DNA of 64,000 nt from Treponema sp. Its GTDB lineage: Bacteria > Spirochaetota > Spirochaetia > Treponematales > Treponemataceae. The stretch lies in contig JAFUYH010000010.1 in assembly GCA_017470605.1 (NCBI GenBank), positions 1-64,000 of the forward strand, in the 5' to 3' direction. Position 1 is the stretch's first letter. Each line of letters opens with the position of its first letter. The translations under genes and the position numbers were made by a program. This document shows, in pieces, positions 1 through 8,019 of the stretch. The notes under the pieces are model-generated. The model was not told the origin of the DNA and made no database searches. It saw only the letters and a list, made by a program, of their open reading frames with translations.

Positions 1-78
1 CAAAAATCCTCGGATTTCTTCTATGGCAGTCGCCAAAAATCTCAAAGCCTTTTCAGCCTCGGTTTCACTGCCATCCAT
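1..78 (-). CDS. Possible partial CDS, start of a gene running off the left edge
   Basis: An open frame of 26 codons runs on the minus strand from an ATG at 78 to the window edge. It begins MDGSETEAEKAL and continues with an amphipathic-looking helix. I do not recognise the product. No Shine-Dalgarno is visible before the ATG. The first ~35 bases and the upstream AAAATCTG closely match a fragment at 36073-36115, so this may be a repeat-borne gene start rather than an ordinary gene. Only the N-terminus is present, so existence as a gene is uncertain. Confidence 0.3.
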   Translation of the reverse strand, partial: MDGSETEAEKALRFLATAIEEIRGFL

Positions 79-96
79 CAGATTTTACAGAACACT

Positions 97-164
97 GCAT
101 TATAATGCGTCTGTCCTGTAAAAAGTGCGGGAACGGAACGAGATTGCAAGCGCATTATAATGCG
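97..164. promoter_or_regulatory. Twin palindromes GCATTATAATGC, candidate operators
   Basis: The perfect 12-base palindrome GCATTATAATGC occurs at 97-108 and again at 152-163; the second extends to 14 bases (CGCATTATAATGCG, 151-164). Start-to-start spacing is 55 bases. They lie between the leftward frame starting at 78 and the promoter of the rightward gene at 248. Paired palindromes in a divergent intergenic region suggest a dimeric regulator (inference). Each also contains TATAAT, so a -10 role is an alternative, but neither has a good -35 at normal spacing. Confidence 0.4.
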
Positions 165-191
165 GTTGACCTGTTGATTTATAGTAAAAAC

Positions 192-220
192 TTGTTGATT
201 TTCTTCCGATAGTGTAAAAT
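192..220 (+). promoter_or_regulatory. Sigma-70-type promoter of the gene at 248
   Basis: TTGTTG (192-197), a 17-base spacer, then TAAAAT (215-220). The ATG at 248 follows with a purine-rich GGGGAAACAA Shine-Dalgarno region. Confidence 0.5.
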
Positions 221-247
221 AGGAGTGGGAAGAATCTGGGGAAACAA

Positions 248-2143
248 ATGGCAACTACATCAAATCTAAGTTCAATAATTCGTTATTATGCAGAAAAGTC
301 TGGAAGTCCTTTTATTGATTTAAGGGAGTTCTGCACATATATAAAAAAATATGCAGAACACCATGTAGAAGAAGAAGCTGCACTGGTAAAATATCTTGGA
401 AACCCTACAAACACGGTAGTTGCAGAATTGCAGGGCCTCAGCGAAAAGCATCTTGTAGCCATCTTAGAAAATAACGGAAAAAAGACAATAATTTCTGTTT
501 CATTTCTTTCTGTAAAATATGCAAATGTCTTTAAGGAAATGATGACAAATTCTTCCATCCCCTTTCCTATCATTTCTGATCTGCCAAAACAATTTCCTGT
601 TCATGTGCTGGAACGTAAGGATGCCTCACAGTATATTTCATCTATTATTGGAAAAGAAAGTTCAAAGGGGCCTGGTCTTTATATTCTTGAATTCAGCAGA
701 GATGTTCCTTCGATGCTGCTTCCAGAATGTGTTCCACTGAAAGTTCTTCTGGACACTGCAAAGCATAAAATCCGAAAGGTTTTGAAAAAAGAAGAATATC
801 ACGACTACTTTCTTAAAAAACTGAGGACTACAAATCCTACAAAAGAAATCACCATAAGGGGATTTTATGAACATTTTGTTGATACGGAAAATCCTCAGTT
901 TGAAAATTTTTCTGATGGTGATGATTATTACATCTGGAACCAGACTCTTTACTATATCCGTCAGGATTATGAAAAAATTGCAGACCGTACAACAGAAGAT
1001 ATTAATATCCTGCAGGCCGTTCAGATTCTGGAAATTCACAGTACTTATCTAAAAGAACAGTTTCATGATAAAAAGAAGCGTGAAGACGCCCTGAGAGAAC
1101 TGGAAAATCAGCTTGCAAAGGCTCCTTATTTCTTTTCTATGCCTCAGATTCTTAAATTTCAGGATCAGAGCGGAAAATTCCTTTACGGTCAGTATTCAGA
1201 AGACGATATGAGGGAATTCCTGCAGAAAATGACAACCGAAGGTCCCCAGAATGAACTGCCTCCTCTTCTTGTTTTTAAGGTTGCATCCGGCACCCGCTAT
1301 TATGTTTATAAAAAGAAGGTTGCCCAGGTTATAGTTAGACTTTGCAATGAGGCTCATGAATCCATTGCAAAGGAACTGGAAGACAAATGGTATGCAAAAC
1401 TTATGGAATATCAAAAGCTGCCTGAAATGACAAATGCGGCAGAATTTGAAGTTTACCTTCATGAAATAGTAGAAACCAATTCTCCTGTTCTGCACGCCCT
1501 TTTAACAGCAGGCTTTATCACCCTGCTTGCCTATGAAAAAACTGATGAAGAACAGGAAGGCTTTCAGCTTTTTGCAAACGGACACCTTATGTCTTACAGC
1601 GAACTTTTAATGTTAAAAAATTCGCAGATTTATGCAAACGCCCGCTCAAGACTTCCATTCATCTATACAATTCCTATCCTTTCCTGGCTGATTATGCTCT
1701 TGAAATCAAAGAAAAAGGAAGAGAAAAAAGAAAAGAAGCCTGCAAGTAAATCAATTGAAGACATTCTGAATGAAGATGACGGCAAAAAAAGCAGTCAGAA
1801 TAATAAAAAGGAAAAGATTACTTCTCGCGCAAAAGAAATTTCTCAGGACATGATTCCGGAAGGCTCTACTGTAGACAGAGAACTTGATTACCTGATTAAA
1901 CAGTGGAACAAAATGCTTTCAAAAGAAGCGCATGACAACCTGACTGCTGATGTGAATGCCCTTATCCGCGATTATACACGCCGGGTAATGCACACCCTTT
2001 CTTCTGGAACATTCACCCGGGAAAGAATTGAAAGTCTTGCAAAAACACTTGTAAATACCCCTAACATGAAAAGGATTAAGGATGACAGGCCCCTTACAGA
2101 ATATGTCACTCTTTACATGCTCAGGCTTCTGAGTAATTCATAA
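248..2143 (+). CDS. Uncharacterised 631-residue protein with a membrane segment and lysine-rich linker
   Basis: The ATG at 248 follows GGGGAAACAA, a good ribosome site, and a promoter at 192-220. The protein is mainly charged and helical, with no signal peptide. A single hydrophobic segment lies near residues 472-488 and is followed at once by a very lysine-rich stretch (KSKKKEEKKEKKP), then a ~140-residue charged C-terminal region. This suggests a tail-proximal membrane anchor with a cytoplasmic C-terminal part (inference). I do not recognise a named domain. It is a single gene ahead of ssb, with 161 bases between them, so it is probably transcribed alone. It is likely a spirochaete-specific protein. 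Confidence 0.8.
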   Translation: MATTSNLSSIIRYYAEKSGSPFIDLREFCTYIKKYAEHHVEEEAALVKYLGNPTNTVVAELQGLSEKHLVAILENNGKKTIISVSFLSVKYANVFKEMMTNSSIPFPIISDLPKQFPVHVLERKDASQYISSIIGKESSKGPGLYILEFSRDVPSMLLPECVPLKVLLDTAKHKIRKVLKKEEYHDYFLKKLRTTNPTKEITIRGFYEHFVDTENPQFENFSDGDDYYIWNQTLYYIRQDYEKIADRTTEDINILQAVQILEIHSTYLKEQFHDKKKREDALRELENQLAKAPYFFSMPQILKFQDQSGKFLYGQYSEDDMREFLQKMTTEGPQNELPPLLVFKVASGTRYYVYKKKVAQVIVRLCNEAHESIAKELEDKWYAKLMEYQKLPEMTNAAEFEVYLHEIVETNSPVLHALLTAGFITLLAYEKTDEEQEGFQLFANGHLMSYSELLMLKNSQIYANARSRLPFIYTIPILSWLIMLLKSKKKEEKKEKKPASKSIEDILNEDDGKKSSQNNKKEKITSRAKEISQDMIPEGSTVDRELDYLIKQWNKMLSKEAHDNLTADVNALIRDYTRRVMHTLSSGTFTRERIESLAKTLVNTPNMKRIKDDRPLTEYVTLYMLRLLSNS

Positions 2144-2210
2144 AATTGAAGCCTGACCAGAACTGCAGTTAGCCTAAATTTAAAAAAAAATCGCATTTTT
2201 TTTCTCAAAA

Positions 2211-2248
2211 ATTGGTGAAAATGAAATATAGCGGCAATTATATATATG
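2211..2248 (+). promoter_or_regulatory. ssb promoter region with box shared with recA and the lipoprotein gene at 5060
   Basis: ATTGGTGAAAATGAA (2211-2225) is followed 13 bases later by TATATATATG. The same box, ATTGGTTAAAATGAA, and a following TATATATA tract precede recA (50313-50327, minus) and the lipoprotein gene (6337-6351, minus). Read as a promoter, TGAAAA and TATATA are 17 bases apart. Confidence 0.55.
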
Positions 2249-2264
2249 TAGGGTTAATTCCTGC

Positions 2265-2278
2265 AGACCGGCCGGTCT
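2265..2278. promoter_or_regulatory. Perfect 14-base palindrome in the ssb leader
   Basis: AGACCGGCCGGTCT is a perfect inverted repeat with no loop, so it cannot form a normal hairpin and looks like a dimer-binding site. It lies between the ssb promoter region and the start codon at 2305 in very AT-rich surroundings. Confidence 0.4.
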
Positions 2279-2304
2279 AAAAATATGTATAAGAGGTTGC
2301 TATT

Positions 2305-2757
2305 ATGAATCAAACAAATTCCATTATTATTGACGGAAATCTTGTAAAGGATGGAGTTTTTTCCGAACCGAAACAGGGTTTTAAAGTTTGCAGGCTTACA
2401 GTTGCGGTAAACCGCTGGTATAAAAATGAAAACGGAGAAGCAGTAGATAAGGTTTCATATTTTGATGTGGAAACTTACGCAAATTCCGCCGAATTCTGCA
2501 GCAAATATGCTAAAAAAGGGCTGCCTGTAAGGGTTGTGGGCAGACTGCAGCAGGACCGCTGGACAACTAAGGAAGGCAAGATGGATTCAAAAGTGTATGT
2601 TGTTGCAGAACACGTAGAACTTTTGAAAAAGCCGTTTGCAGAAACAGAGAAAAAGCGGGAAGAAGGCATTCCTGCCGGCGACGCTAAGGCAGGAGAGGGT
2701 GAACTGGTTATGCAGGAGGCACAGGAGGCACAGGAGGAAGCGGTCGCCGTATTCTAG
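2305..2757 (+). CDS. ssb: Single-stranded DNA-binding protein
   Basis: SSB coats single-stranded DNA during replication, recombination and repair. The 150-residue protein has an OB fold over about residues 1-110: NSIIIDGNLVKD, FKVCRLTVAVNRWY, SYFDVETYAN, GLPVRVVGRLQQDRW and DSKVYVVAEHVELL are recognisable SSB strands. The C-terminal tail is glycine/glutamate-rich and ends EEAVAVF, not the usual DDDIPF-like acidic tip that recruits partners. The ATG follows AAGAGGTTGCTATT, a good ribosome site. Its stop codon overlaps the stop of the convergent U32 gene in a shared CTAG (2754-2757). Confidence 0.93.
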   Translation: MNQTNSIIIDGNLVKDGVFSEPKQGFKVCRLTVAVNRWYKNENGEAVDKVSYFDVETYANSAEFCSKYAKKGLPVRVVGRLQQDRWTTKEGKMDSKVYVVAEHVELLKKPFAETEKKREEGIPAGDAKAGEGELVMQEAQEAQEEAVAVF

Positions 2758-5030
2758 CGTTTTCCACTTTTCTTTCCACGTGCGGGCGCAGCCTTACGGA
2801 TATTTTTTCCACGCTGCGCCTGCCCTGCACTTCCCGTTTTTTTTGCGGCGGCTCTTTCTGCTGCGGCCTTGTACTCTTCCATCTGCTGAGGAGAATAAAA
2901 GCCGTCTTTCCAGTTAAAACGGGAAATTCCAGGTAAGGGCTGCCCCTTTGTCATAGAAGAAGTAATTGCCTTTATCTGGCTTCTGGAAACCTTGGTTTTT
3001 GAAAAATCTATAAGGATTCTCTTAAAGCCGGAAGCTGTAATGTGGCTTACTTTATCTGTAATACAGAAAGGCTCTTCCGGCATTACAAAAGAACCGTCTG
3101 CCGTAGAATTTACTTTAAATACAGTTTCTTCCTTGTCTTCAAAATATGTAAAATCATAACTTGAAGGCAGCTTAAAACGCATTCTAAATAAGGATGGATA
3201 TGCAAAAACAGGAACCAGAACCCTGGCACGGACATTTTCTTCGTAGGTTGCTTCAAGGTTTCTTCTGGAATTTTCGTAAGGCATAATAAATGCCCCTATA
3301 TCCTGATTTTCAAGAAAAGAAACTGCCCATCTGTTAAAAGTATAGAGATAAGGCCCGGCAATCATTTTGGCTCCGCTTCCTGCCAGCATCTGAATATGAG
3401 CCAGATTATTTACAACAAACTGCTGATAACCGTCTGCCACAAGTTTATTCAGAGACTCTTTCAGGGAATCTTCCTGTGCCGCAGAACAGAAAGGATCCAG
3501 AGAAATATAAATCTGTTTCTTAGAAAACGGCAGTGTAGTTTTATGATTTAAAAGGTCATAGCCTGTTTCCTGATTAAATTCGATTATTGCCCGAACAGGA
3601 TTCAGTCCCTGAACCGCAAACAAGTCAGGAATGGAAGAAACCTGTGCATAAATGCCTTCAGGGAAATATGACAGTTCCTTTTGCTGAACCGGGGTAAGAT
3701 CCAGGACAGGAAGCCTTTCATCTTTAGGCTGTTTTCTGAATCTGCTTATATCCCCAGGCAATACACGAGAGTAACGCTTTGAACTGGATTTAATCTGTAA
3801 AAGATAAACTTCATCTCCCACAGAAAATCCGGTAGGAATATCTATCCAGCGCTTATTCTGCTCATCGTCTATTTCTACAGAACGTATTTTATGACTTACT
3901 CTTCCAGTATCATCTTTTCTGTGAAGCCTGATTGAATCGCCCGGGTCAGGATCGTAATTTCCGCCCTTCAAAAGTGCAAGCTGAATAGAACCTGCATTTT
4001 CTGCCTCTCCTGCAGGAAATGAATCACGGTAGGCTTGAACCAGTTCACGTGGAGCCGGCTTTAAAGAAGCAATTTTTCCAAGATAGATTCCAGTGCCCCC
4101 TGCCTGATCAGGGTTCAATATCTTTTCTGCGGCATTGTTTACACCCTCTTCCATAGAATTAAAGCCATACCAGTATGTTGTTTTACTGCGGGCAAAATCA
4201 GAAGCAAGAATTCGTTTGCCGGTAGCAATGGCTCCCTTACGGTCTTCTTTATAATGGTCAATTACATAGCGGTATGCAGAAACAACAGTTCCCACATACT
4301 CCGCACTCTTCATTCTTCCTTCAATTTTGAAAGAATCCACACCTGCATCTACAAGAGCAGGAATCTGTTCAATCAGCTGTAAATCACATGGAGAAAAATA
4401 ATAGCCCTGCTTAAATCCGCCTGGAACTTCTGCTGAATAAAAACGCCGGCAGGCTTGGGTACACATACCGCGGTTAGCAGACTTTCCTCCCAGGTAACTT
4501 GAAAAAAGGCATAAACCGCTTTCACTTACACAGAGTGCCCCGTGCACAAAAACTTCAAGTTCTGCAGAAGTTTCTTCTTTTATTTTTTTTATTTCATCAA
4601 GTCCCAGTTCGCGGGCAAGAACGGCTCTTTTCAGACCGGCCTTTTGCAAGAGTTTTACAGCAGCGGAACTTTCTACGTTCATCTGTGTTGAAGCGTGCAG
4701 TTCCAGATTCGGGAAAAATTCCTGAGCCATGCGGATTACTGCAAAGTCCTGAACAATAAGACCATCAGGGCCTACTTCATTCAAATAAGAAAGAAATCTA
4801 TAAAGACGTTCAGTTTCCCTTTCTTCACACACAGTATTTACAGTTACATAAATCTTCTTATTCTGACGATGCAAAGATTCTACGGCAGCTTCAAACTGAT
4901 TCCATGCAAAATTCGTTGTCCTCAAGCGAGCGTTAAAACTCTTGAGTCCAAGATAGACTGCATCGGCACCTTCACCGATTGCAGCCTCCAGTGATTCAAT
5001 ATTCCCTGCAGGAGCTAATAATTCGACCAT
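2754..5030 (-). CDS. U32 family peptidase, RlhA/TrhP-like RNA hydroxylation protein
   Basis: U32 proteins were first called collagenase-like peptidases; the bacterial RlhA and TrhP/YegQ members support hydroxylation of 23S rRNA or tRNA. The N-terminal half is a TIM-barrel-like U32 domain starting MVELLAPAGNIESLEAAIGE, with the signature region EVFVHGALCVSESGLC, and cysteines in LCLFSS and RGMCTQAC that fit an iron-sulfur site. The C-terminal ~400 residues resemble the extended RlhA form and end in a lysine/alanine-rich basic tail. I chose the ATG at 5030, preceded by GGAGAA; a TTG at 5048 is less likely. It lies 29 bases after the lipoprotein gene and is probably co-transcribed with it. Confidence 0.85.
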   Translation of the reverse strand: MVELLAPAGNIESLEAAIGEGADAVYLGLKSFNARLRTTNFAWNQFEAAVESLHRQNKKIYVTVNTVCEERETERLYRFLSYLNEVGPDGLIVQDFAVIRMAQEFFPNLELHASTQMNVESSAAVKLLQKAGLKRAVLARELGLDEIKKIKEETSAELEVFVHGALCVSESGLCLFSSYLGGKSANRGMCTQACRRFYSAEVPGGFKQGYYFSPCDLQLIEQIPALVDAGVDSFKIEGRMKSAEYVGTVVSAYRYVIDHYKEDRKGAIATGKRILASDFARSKTTYWYGFNSMEEGVNNAAEKILNPDQAGGTGIYLGKIASLKPAPRELVQAYRDSFPAGEAENAGSIQLALLKGGNYDPDPGDSIRLHRKDDTGRVSHKIRSVEIDDEQNKRWIDIPTGFSVGDEVYLLQIKSSSKRYSRVLPGDISRFRKQPKDERLPVLDLTPVQQKELSYFPEGIYAQVSSIPDLFAVQGLNPVRAIIEFNQETGYDLLNHKTTLPFSKKQIYISLDPFCSAAQEDSLKESLNKLVADGYQQFVVNNLAHIQMLAGSGAKMIAGPYLYTFNRWAVSFLENQDIGAFIMPYENSRRNLEATYEENVRARVLVPVFAYPSLFRMRFKLPSSYDFTYFEDKEETVFKVNSTADGSFVMPEEPFCITDKVSHITASGFKRILIDFSKTKVSRSQIKAITSSMTKGQPLPGISRFNWKDGFYSPQQMEEYKAAAERAAAKKTGSAGQAQRGKNIRKAAPARGKKSGKR

Positions 5031-5059
5031 TTCTCCATAATAACACAAAAAAAAATGTG

Positions 5060-6205
5060 CTACAACCTTCCGGGAGAACAGGCAGCCACAGCCCAGCTTG
5101 CTTCATCAGAATGAAAAGGAAATTCATAATCTTCCTCACTGTTAAGAACAAAATTCAAAAGTTCTGCAGAATTCTGCCTTGTAAGTGATTTTAAGGCAGT
5201 ACAGCCTTTGGAAGATGAAGCAGAAGAAATGTCAGCTGAATCATAAATGCCTGAAAGTTCCACTTCCAGAGCGACATCTGCAAGCGCAGACTTCCACTCC
5301 ACAGCATCTTCTGCAGCATACATGACGGCATCCATAATGCAAAGATTAACAGTATCCCTAAGGATAATGATATCTGAACTGTCGTTATAATGTGAATCAG
5401 TTTTATCTGACCAGAAATCCCTTATTCCTTCTGCCGAATGAGGAGCAAGAGCAAGATTCAAGTCATCGCCTGCTTCATTAATGCAGCCTTCTCCTGCACT
5501 TCTAGGATGAACAAGAATTATTTCACCCTTCTTTACATTCACTGCAGGAAAAGTAAAATCTTTTGAATGACCGTCTGAAGCACTTTCCAGGACAAGCCCC
5601 GCAAGATTTCCGTCCTCCATAGCAAGAAGTTCCACATATTCACTGCGGTAAATTGTTTCACCTTTTAAGGTTCCCTTACCGTATTTTATTTGAACTTCTG
5701 TAATGATTAAACGGGGAATCCTGCTGTTGTAGCCCACAAAAGGAAGGCAAAAAGTAAGGGAATTGCCGATAGAGTCTTCTACAAGGCCAAAAACTTCATA
5801 AGACTTTCCGACTTCTGTTTCCTCTGCCGTAATAACTGTAAAAGTTCTGCTGTCTTCTGATTCCTCTATGCTGGCTTCAAGCCTGCCAAATTCACCCGCA
5901 GCAGAAGAAAGTGAAGGAGCAAGATTTTCATCATAAGAGATTCTTGAACTGTCTGAAATTCCTTCTATTCTGGGAGAAACTACAATTCCGCTAAGTTTTA
6001 CGGGTTCGGAAAATTCAAGCCGGACAGAACGATTATCCAGAACCAGAAATTTTTCCAGTATTGGAGCCGAAAAATCACCTCCAATTATACTGATTCCTTC
6101 TTCATTAATTCTGCAGGAAAAAGGAAGAACCGCCGCAATTACAAGAGCCGCAATAAAAGTTCCCTGAACTAAAGATAGCAAAACTCTGTGTCTGTCTTTA
6201 TACAT
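5060..6205 (-). CDS. Lipoprotein with a lamin-tail-like domain
   Basis: The N-terminus is an export signal with lipobox LPFSC (acylated Cys31), so the product is probably an anchored lipoprotein. Residues ~40-150 resemble a bacterial Ig-like or Big-type domain (FLVLDNRSVRLEFSEPV, YEVFGLVEDSIGNSLTF). From residue ~165, PRLIITEVQIKYG followed by RSEYVELLAMEDG and GEIILVHPRS resembles a lamin-tail domain, known from secreted nuclease- and surface-associated proteins. The ATG has an excellent AGGAGG site five bases upstream. The promoter carries the box shared with ssb and recA. The function is unknown. Confidence 0.8.
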   Translation of the reverse strand: MYKDRHRVLLSLVQGTFIAALVIAAVLPFSCRINEEGISIIGGDFSAPILEKFLVLDNRSVRLEFSEPVKLSGIVVSPRIEGISDSSRISYDENLAPSLSSAAGEFGRLEASIEESEDSRTFTVITAEETEVGKSYEVFGLVEDSIGNSLTFCLPFVGYNSRIPRLIITEVQIKYGKGTLKGETIYRSEYVELLAMEDGNLAGLVLESASDGHSKDFTFPAVNVKKGEIILVHPRSAGEGCINEAGDDLNLALAPHSAEGIRDFWSDKTDSHYNDSSDIIILRDTVNLCIMDAVMYAAEDAVEWKSALADVALEVELSGIYDSADISSASSSKGCTALKSLTRQNSAELLNFVLNSEEDYEFPFHSDEASWAVAACSPGRL

Positions 6206-6242
6206 ATATACCTCCTGATAAAAAAAAGAGGGAGGATGACTA

Positions 6243-6266
6243 TCATTTCGACAAGCTCAATGACCG
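6243..6266. repeat. Dispersed repeat, 'TTTCGACAAGCTCAA' family
   Basis: CATTTCGACAAGCTCAATGA lies between the promoter and start of the lipoprotein gene. It matches the core of the inverted repeat at 31411-31476, which contains TTGAGCTTGTCGAAA, its reverse complement. It is best read as a short dispersed REP-like repeat. Confidence 0.5.
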
Positions 6267-6312
6267 CAGACACAGAACTTATTAGTCAGCCCCTTCCCCT
6301 TTTCTTATCTTC

Positions 6313-6351
6313 TATATATATAATAGACAGCGATATTTCATTTTAACCAAT
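6313..6351 (-). promoter_or_regulatory. Promoter region of the lamin-tail lipoprotein with ssb/recA-type box
   Basis: Reading the minus strand, ATTGGTTAAAATGAA (6351-6337) is followed by a 14-base spacer and TATATATATAG. The 15-base box is identical to that upstream of recA and differs by one base from that of ssb. Confidence 0.55.
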
Positions 6352-6377
6352 TCTGGCTTGATTTTTTTTATTTTTTT

Positions 6378-7079
6378 TTAGAATCTTGCGGCTTCAACCA
6401 TATAGCGGACATTAATTCCAGAATCATCTTCCATCATTTTTTCAACAACAAAGATAAAGCTTTTTTCTGATTTATCGCAGACAATGCGTTCAATTTTATA
6501 ACTGTAAACGCCTTTGCGAACAATTTCAGGAGAACCGACTTTCTTTTTGAAAATTACATTTCCAGAGCCGTCCCTTTTTTCTACGTCAATATAAAATGAT
6601 GATGATACTTTCTTTCCGCTTCCATTAACTGTAGGAACAAGCTGAATATGGAATGTATCTGGATTTTCAATGTCAGACTTAAAGTCTGTAAACACTATTT
6701 CATCAGTACCGCTCTTGTTTACATCGTCCAGAATGTAAAGAACGTGTTCAGGGTCAGCACTCTGGCACTTAATTTTATCAAGATAATAGAAATTCTTTGC
6801 TTCCAGTGCTTCATAAACGTCACGTCCATTTTTTCCTGCTGTTACGGCAGAAGGCTTTGTCCTGAATACTCCGCCATTTACATAATCATTTTTTTCAATA
6901 TCAACCTGATATATTTCTGCCCAGCCCTGAAACTTCTTATCAGTTTTTCCAAACTGACCGAATACATAGTATTTTCCGTCTTCTGTAAATCCCTTATCCA
7001 CAAAAGATGCTACATCTCCTGCAAATAACGCTGTAAAAAGAAAAACAGAAATAAGACTACAAGCGAATATACGTTTCAT
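6378..7079 (-). CDS. DUF2259-type predicted secreted protein
   Basis: This is a 233-residue protein with a clear signal peptide (MKRIFACSLISVFLFTALFA, cleavage probably before GDVASF). The opening of the mature protein, GDVASFVDKGFTEDGKYYVF followed by GQFG and WAEIYQVDIEKNDYV, is what I associate with DUF2259, a family of secreted proteins common in treponemes. The function is unknown. The start is supported by GGAGGAATT before the ATG. It is transcribed divergently from the membrane protein at 7194. The ~170 bases after it hold only a dispersed repeat and the next gene's promoter. Confidence 0.82.
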   Translation of the reverse strand: MKRIFACSLISVFLFTALFAGDVASFVDKGFTEDGKYYVFGQFGKTDKKFQGWAEIYQVDIEKNDYVNGGVFRTKPSAVTAGKNGRDVYEALEAKNFYYLDKIKCQSADPEHVLYILDDVNKSGTDEIVFTDFKSDIENPDTFHIQLVPTVNGSGKKVSSSFYIDVEKRDGSGNVIFKKKVGSPEIVRKGVYSYKIERIVCDKSEKSFIFVVEKMMEDDSGINVRYMVEAARF

Positions 7080-7158
7080 AATTCCTCCCTAAAATTGCGA
7101 CCAAGCGCAGTAAAAACTTATAAACCCTTATTTGATTTTCGGATTTTTTTTGAAACAC

Positions 7159-7187
7159 TTTACTATTATTTAACTTCACGTTATCTT
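7159..7187 (+). promoter_or_regulatory. Promoter abutting the start at 7194 (leaderless type)
   Basis: TTTACT (7159-7164), a 17-base spacer and TATCTT (7182-7187). The -10 ends six bases before the ATG and no Shine-Dalgarno exists, so the transcript would start at or near the A of the ATG. Confidence 0.4.
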
Positions 7188-7193
7188 TTAAAT

Positions 7194-8006
7194 ATGACTA
7201 TACGATCCAGAAACAGAGTGAATTTTATCTTCCTGATTCTTTCGGCTTTAATTCTTTTACTGAATATCGGAGAATTCTGCTATCACTTTTTTACAAACAA
7301 CATTACATATCCACTTCCACCTGATTCTAATTCAAACTTCTTTTTATTCAGATACAGTTTCTGGAGTATCATTGCTTCAATTTTTATGATTAACATTTAT
7401 GTGGTTGTAACTTCCTACATTATTTTCAGAACATTTGAAAAAACTCAGGCAACAGAAGTCCTTTTTTTTCTGGTTTTCCTTACTTCCCTTCTTTTTGATA
7501 CTTCTCGTCTTTATGTTCCTGTTTACGGACTTGTAGGAAGTTATTCAGACACTTTGATTCACATAGGAAACCTTACACTCGCCGCAAGGCTGCTTGCTCC
7601 TATTTCACTTTTTGCACTTACAGCCTTTAGCGGTGAATCTTTCAGGCAGCAGACTGAACAGAATTGCCTTATAGCTATACTTGTTTCTATATTTTTTGCA
7701 ATTTTTCTGCCTCTGAATACAACCGTTATAAGACCAAATCTCTGTCTTTCATACGGATTTACAAAAGCTGTTCACATTTTTTCTATTATAACAAGCATTA
7801 TCTCTGTAATTACACTTTTCATTCATAATAATAATAATGATTTCAGCCAGCTGAACACACTGGGCTTTATAATGCTGATAATAGGCTATAACACTCTTTT
7901 TTCATGCTATAATTTTGCTGCCTTCATTGTTGGACTTGGGGTATTTGCTTCTGGAACAGCACTTTATCTTACAAAACTGCACCAGCATTACCTTTGGATA
8001 GATTAA
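7194..8006 (+). CDS. Uncharacterised polytopic membrane protein
   Basis: This 270-residue protein has about seven or eight hydrophobic segments, beginning MTIRSRNRVNFIFLILSALI. I recognise no catalytic motif. The general layout, with a soluble ~40-residue loop after the first helix and a bundle of helices, resembles 7TM receptor-like proteins, but this is weak. I chose the ATG at 7194; the upstream TTG at 7095 would lie in the promoter region of the divergent gene. There is no Shine-Dalgarno; a -10-like TATCTT sits six bases upstream, suggesting a leaderless mRNA. It converges with the polyprenol-kinase-like gene. Confidence 0.72.
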   Translation: MTIRSRNRVNFIFLILSALILLLNIGEFCYHFFTNNITYPLPPDSNSNFFLFRYSFWSIIASIFMINIYVVVTSYIIFRTFEKTQATEVLFFLVFLTSLLFDTSRLYVPVYGLVGSYSDTLIHIGNLTLAARLLAPISLFALTAFSGESFRQQTEQNCLIAILVSIFFAIFLPLNTTVIRPNLCLSYGFTKAVHIFSIITSIISVITLFIHNNNNDFSQLNTLGFIMLIIGYNTLFSCYNFAAFIVGLGVFASGTALYLTKLHQHYLWID

Positions 8007-8019
8007 TGTAATGATTAAA

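Noticed and set aside
4695-5188. Plus-strand frames within the U32 and lipoprotein genes
   Set aside because: They are antisense to well-supported coding regions and have no recognisable features.
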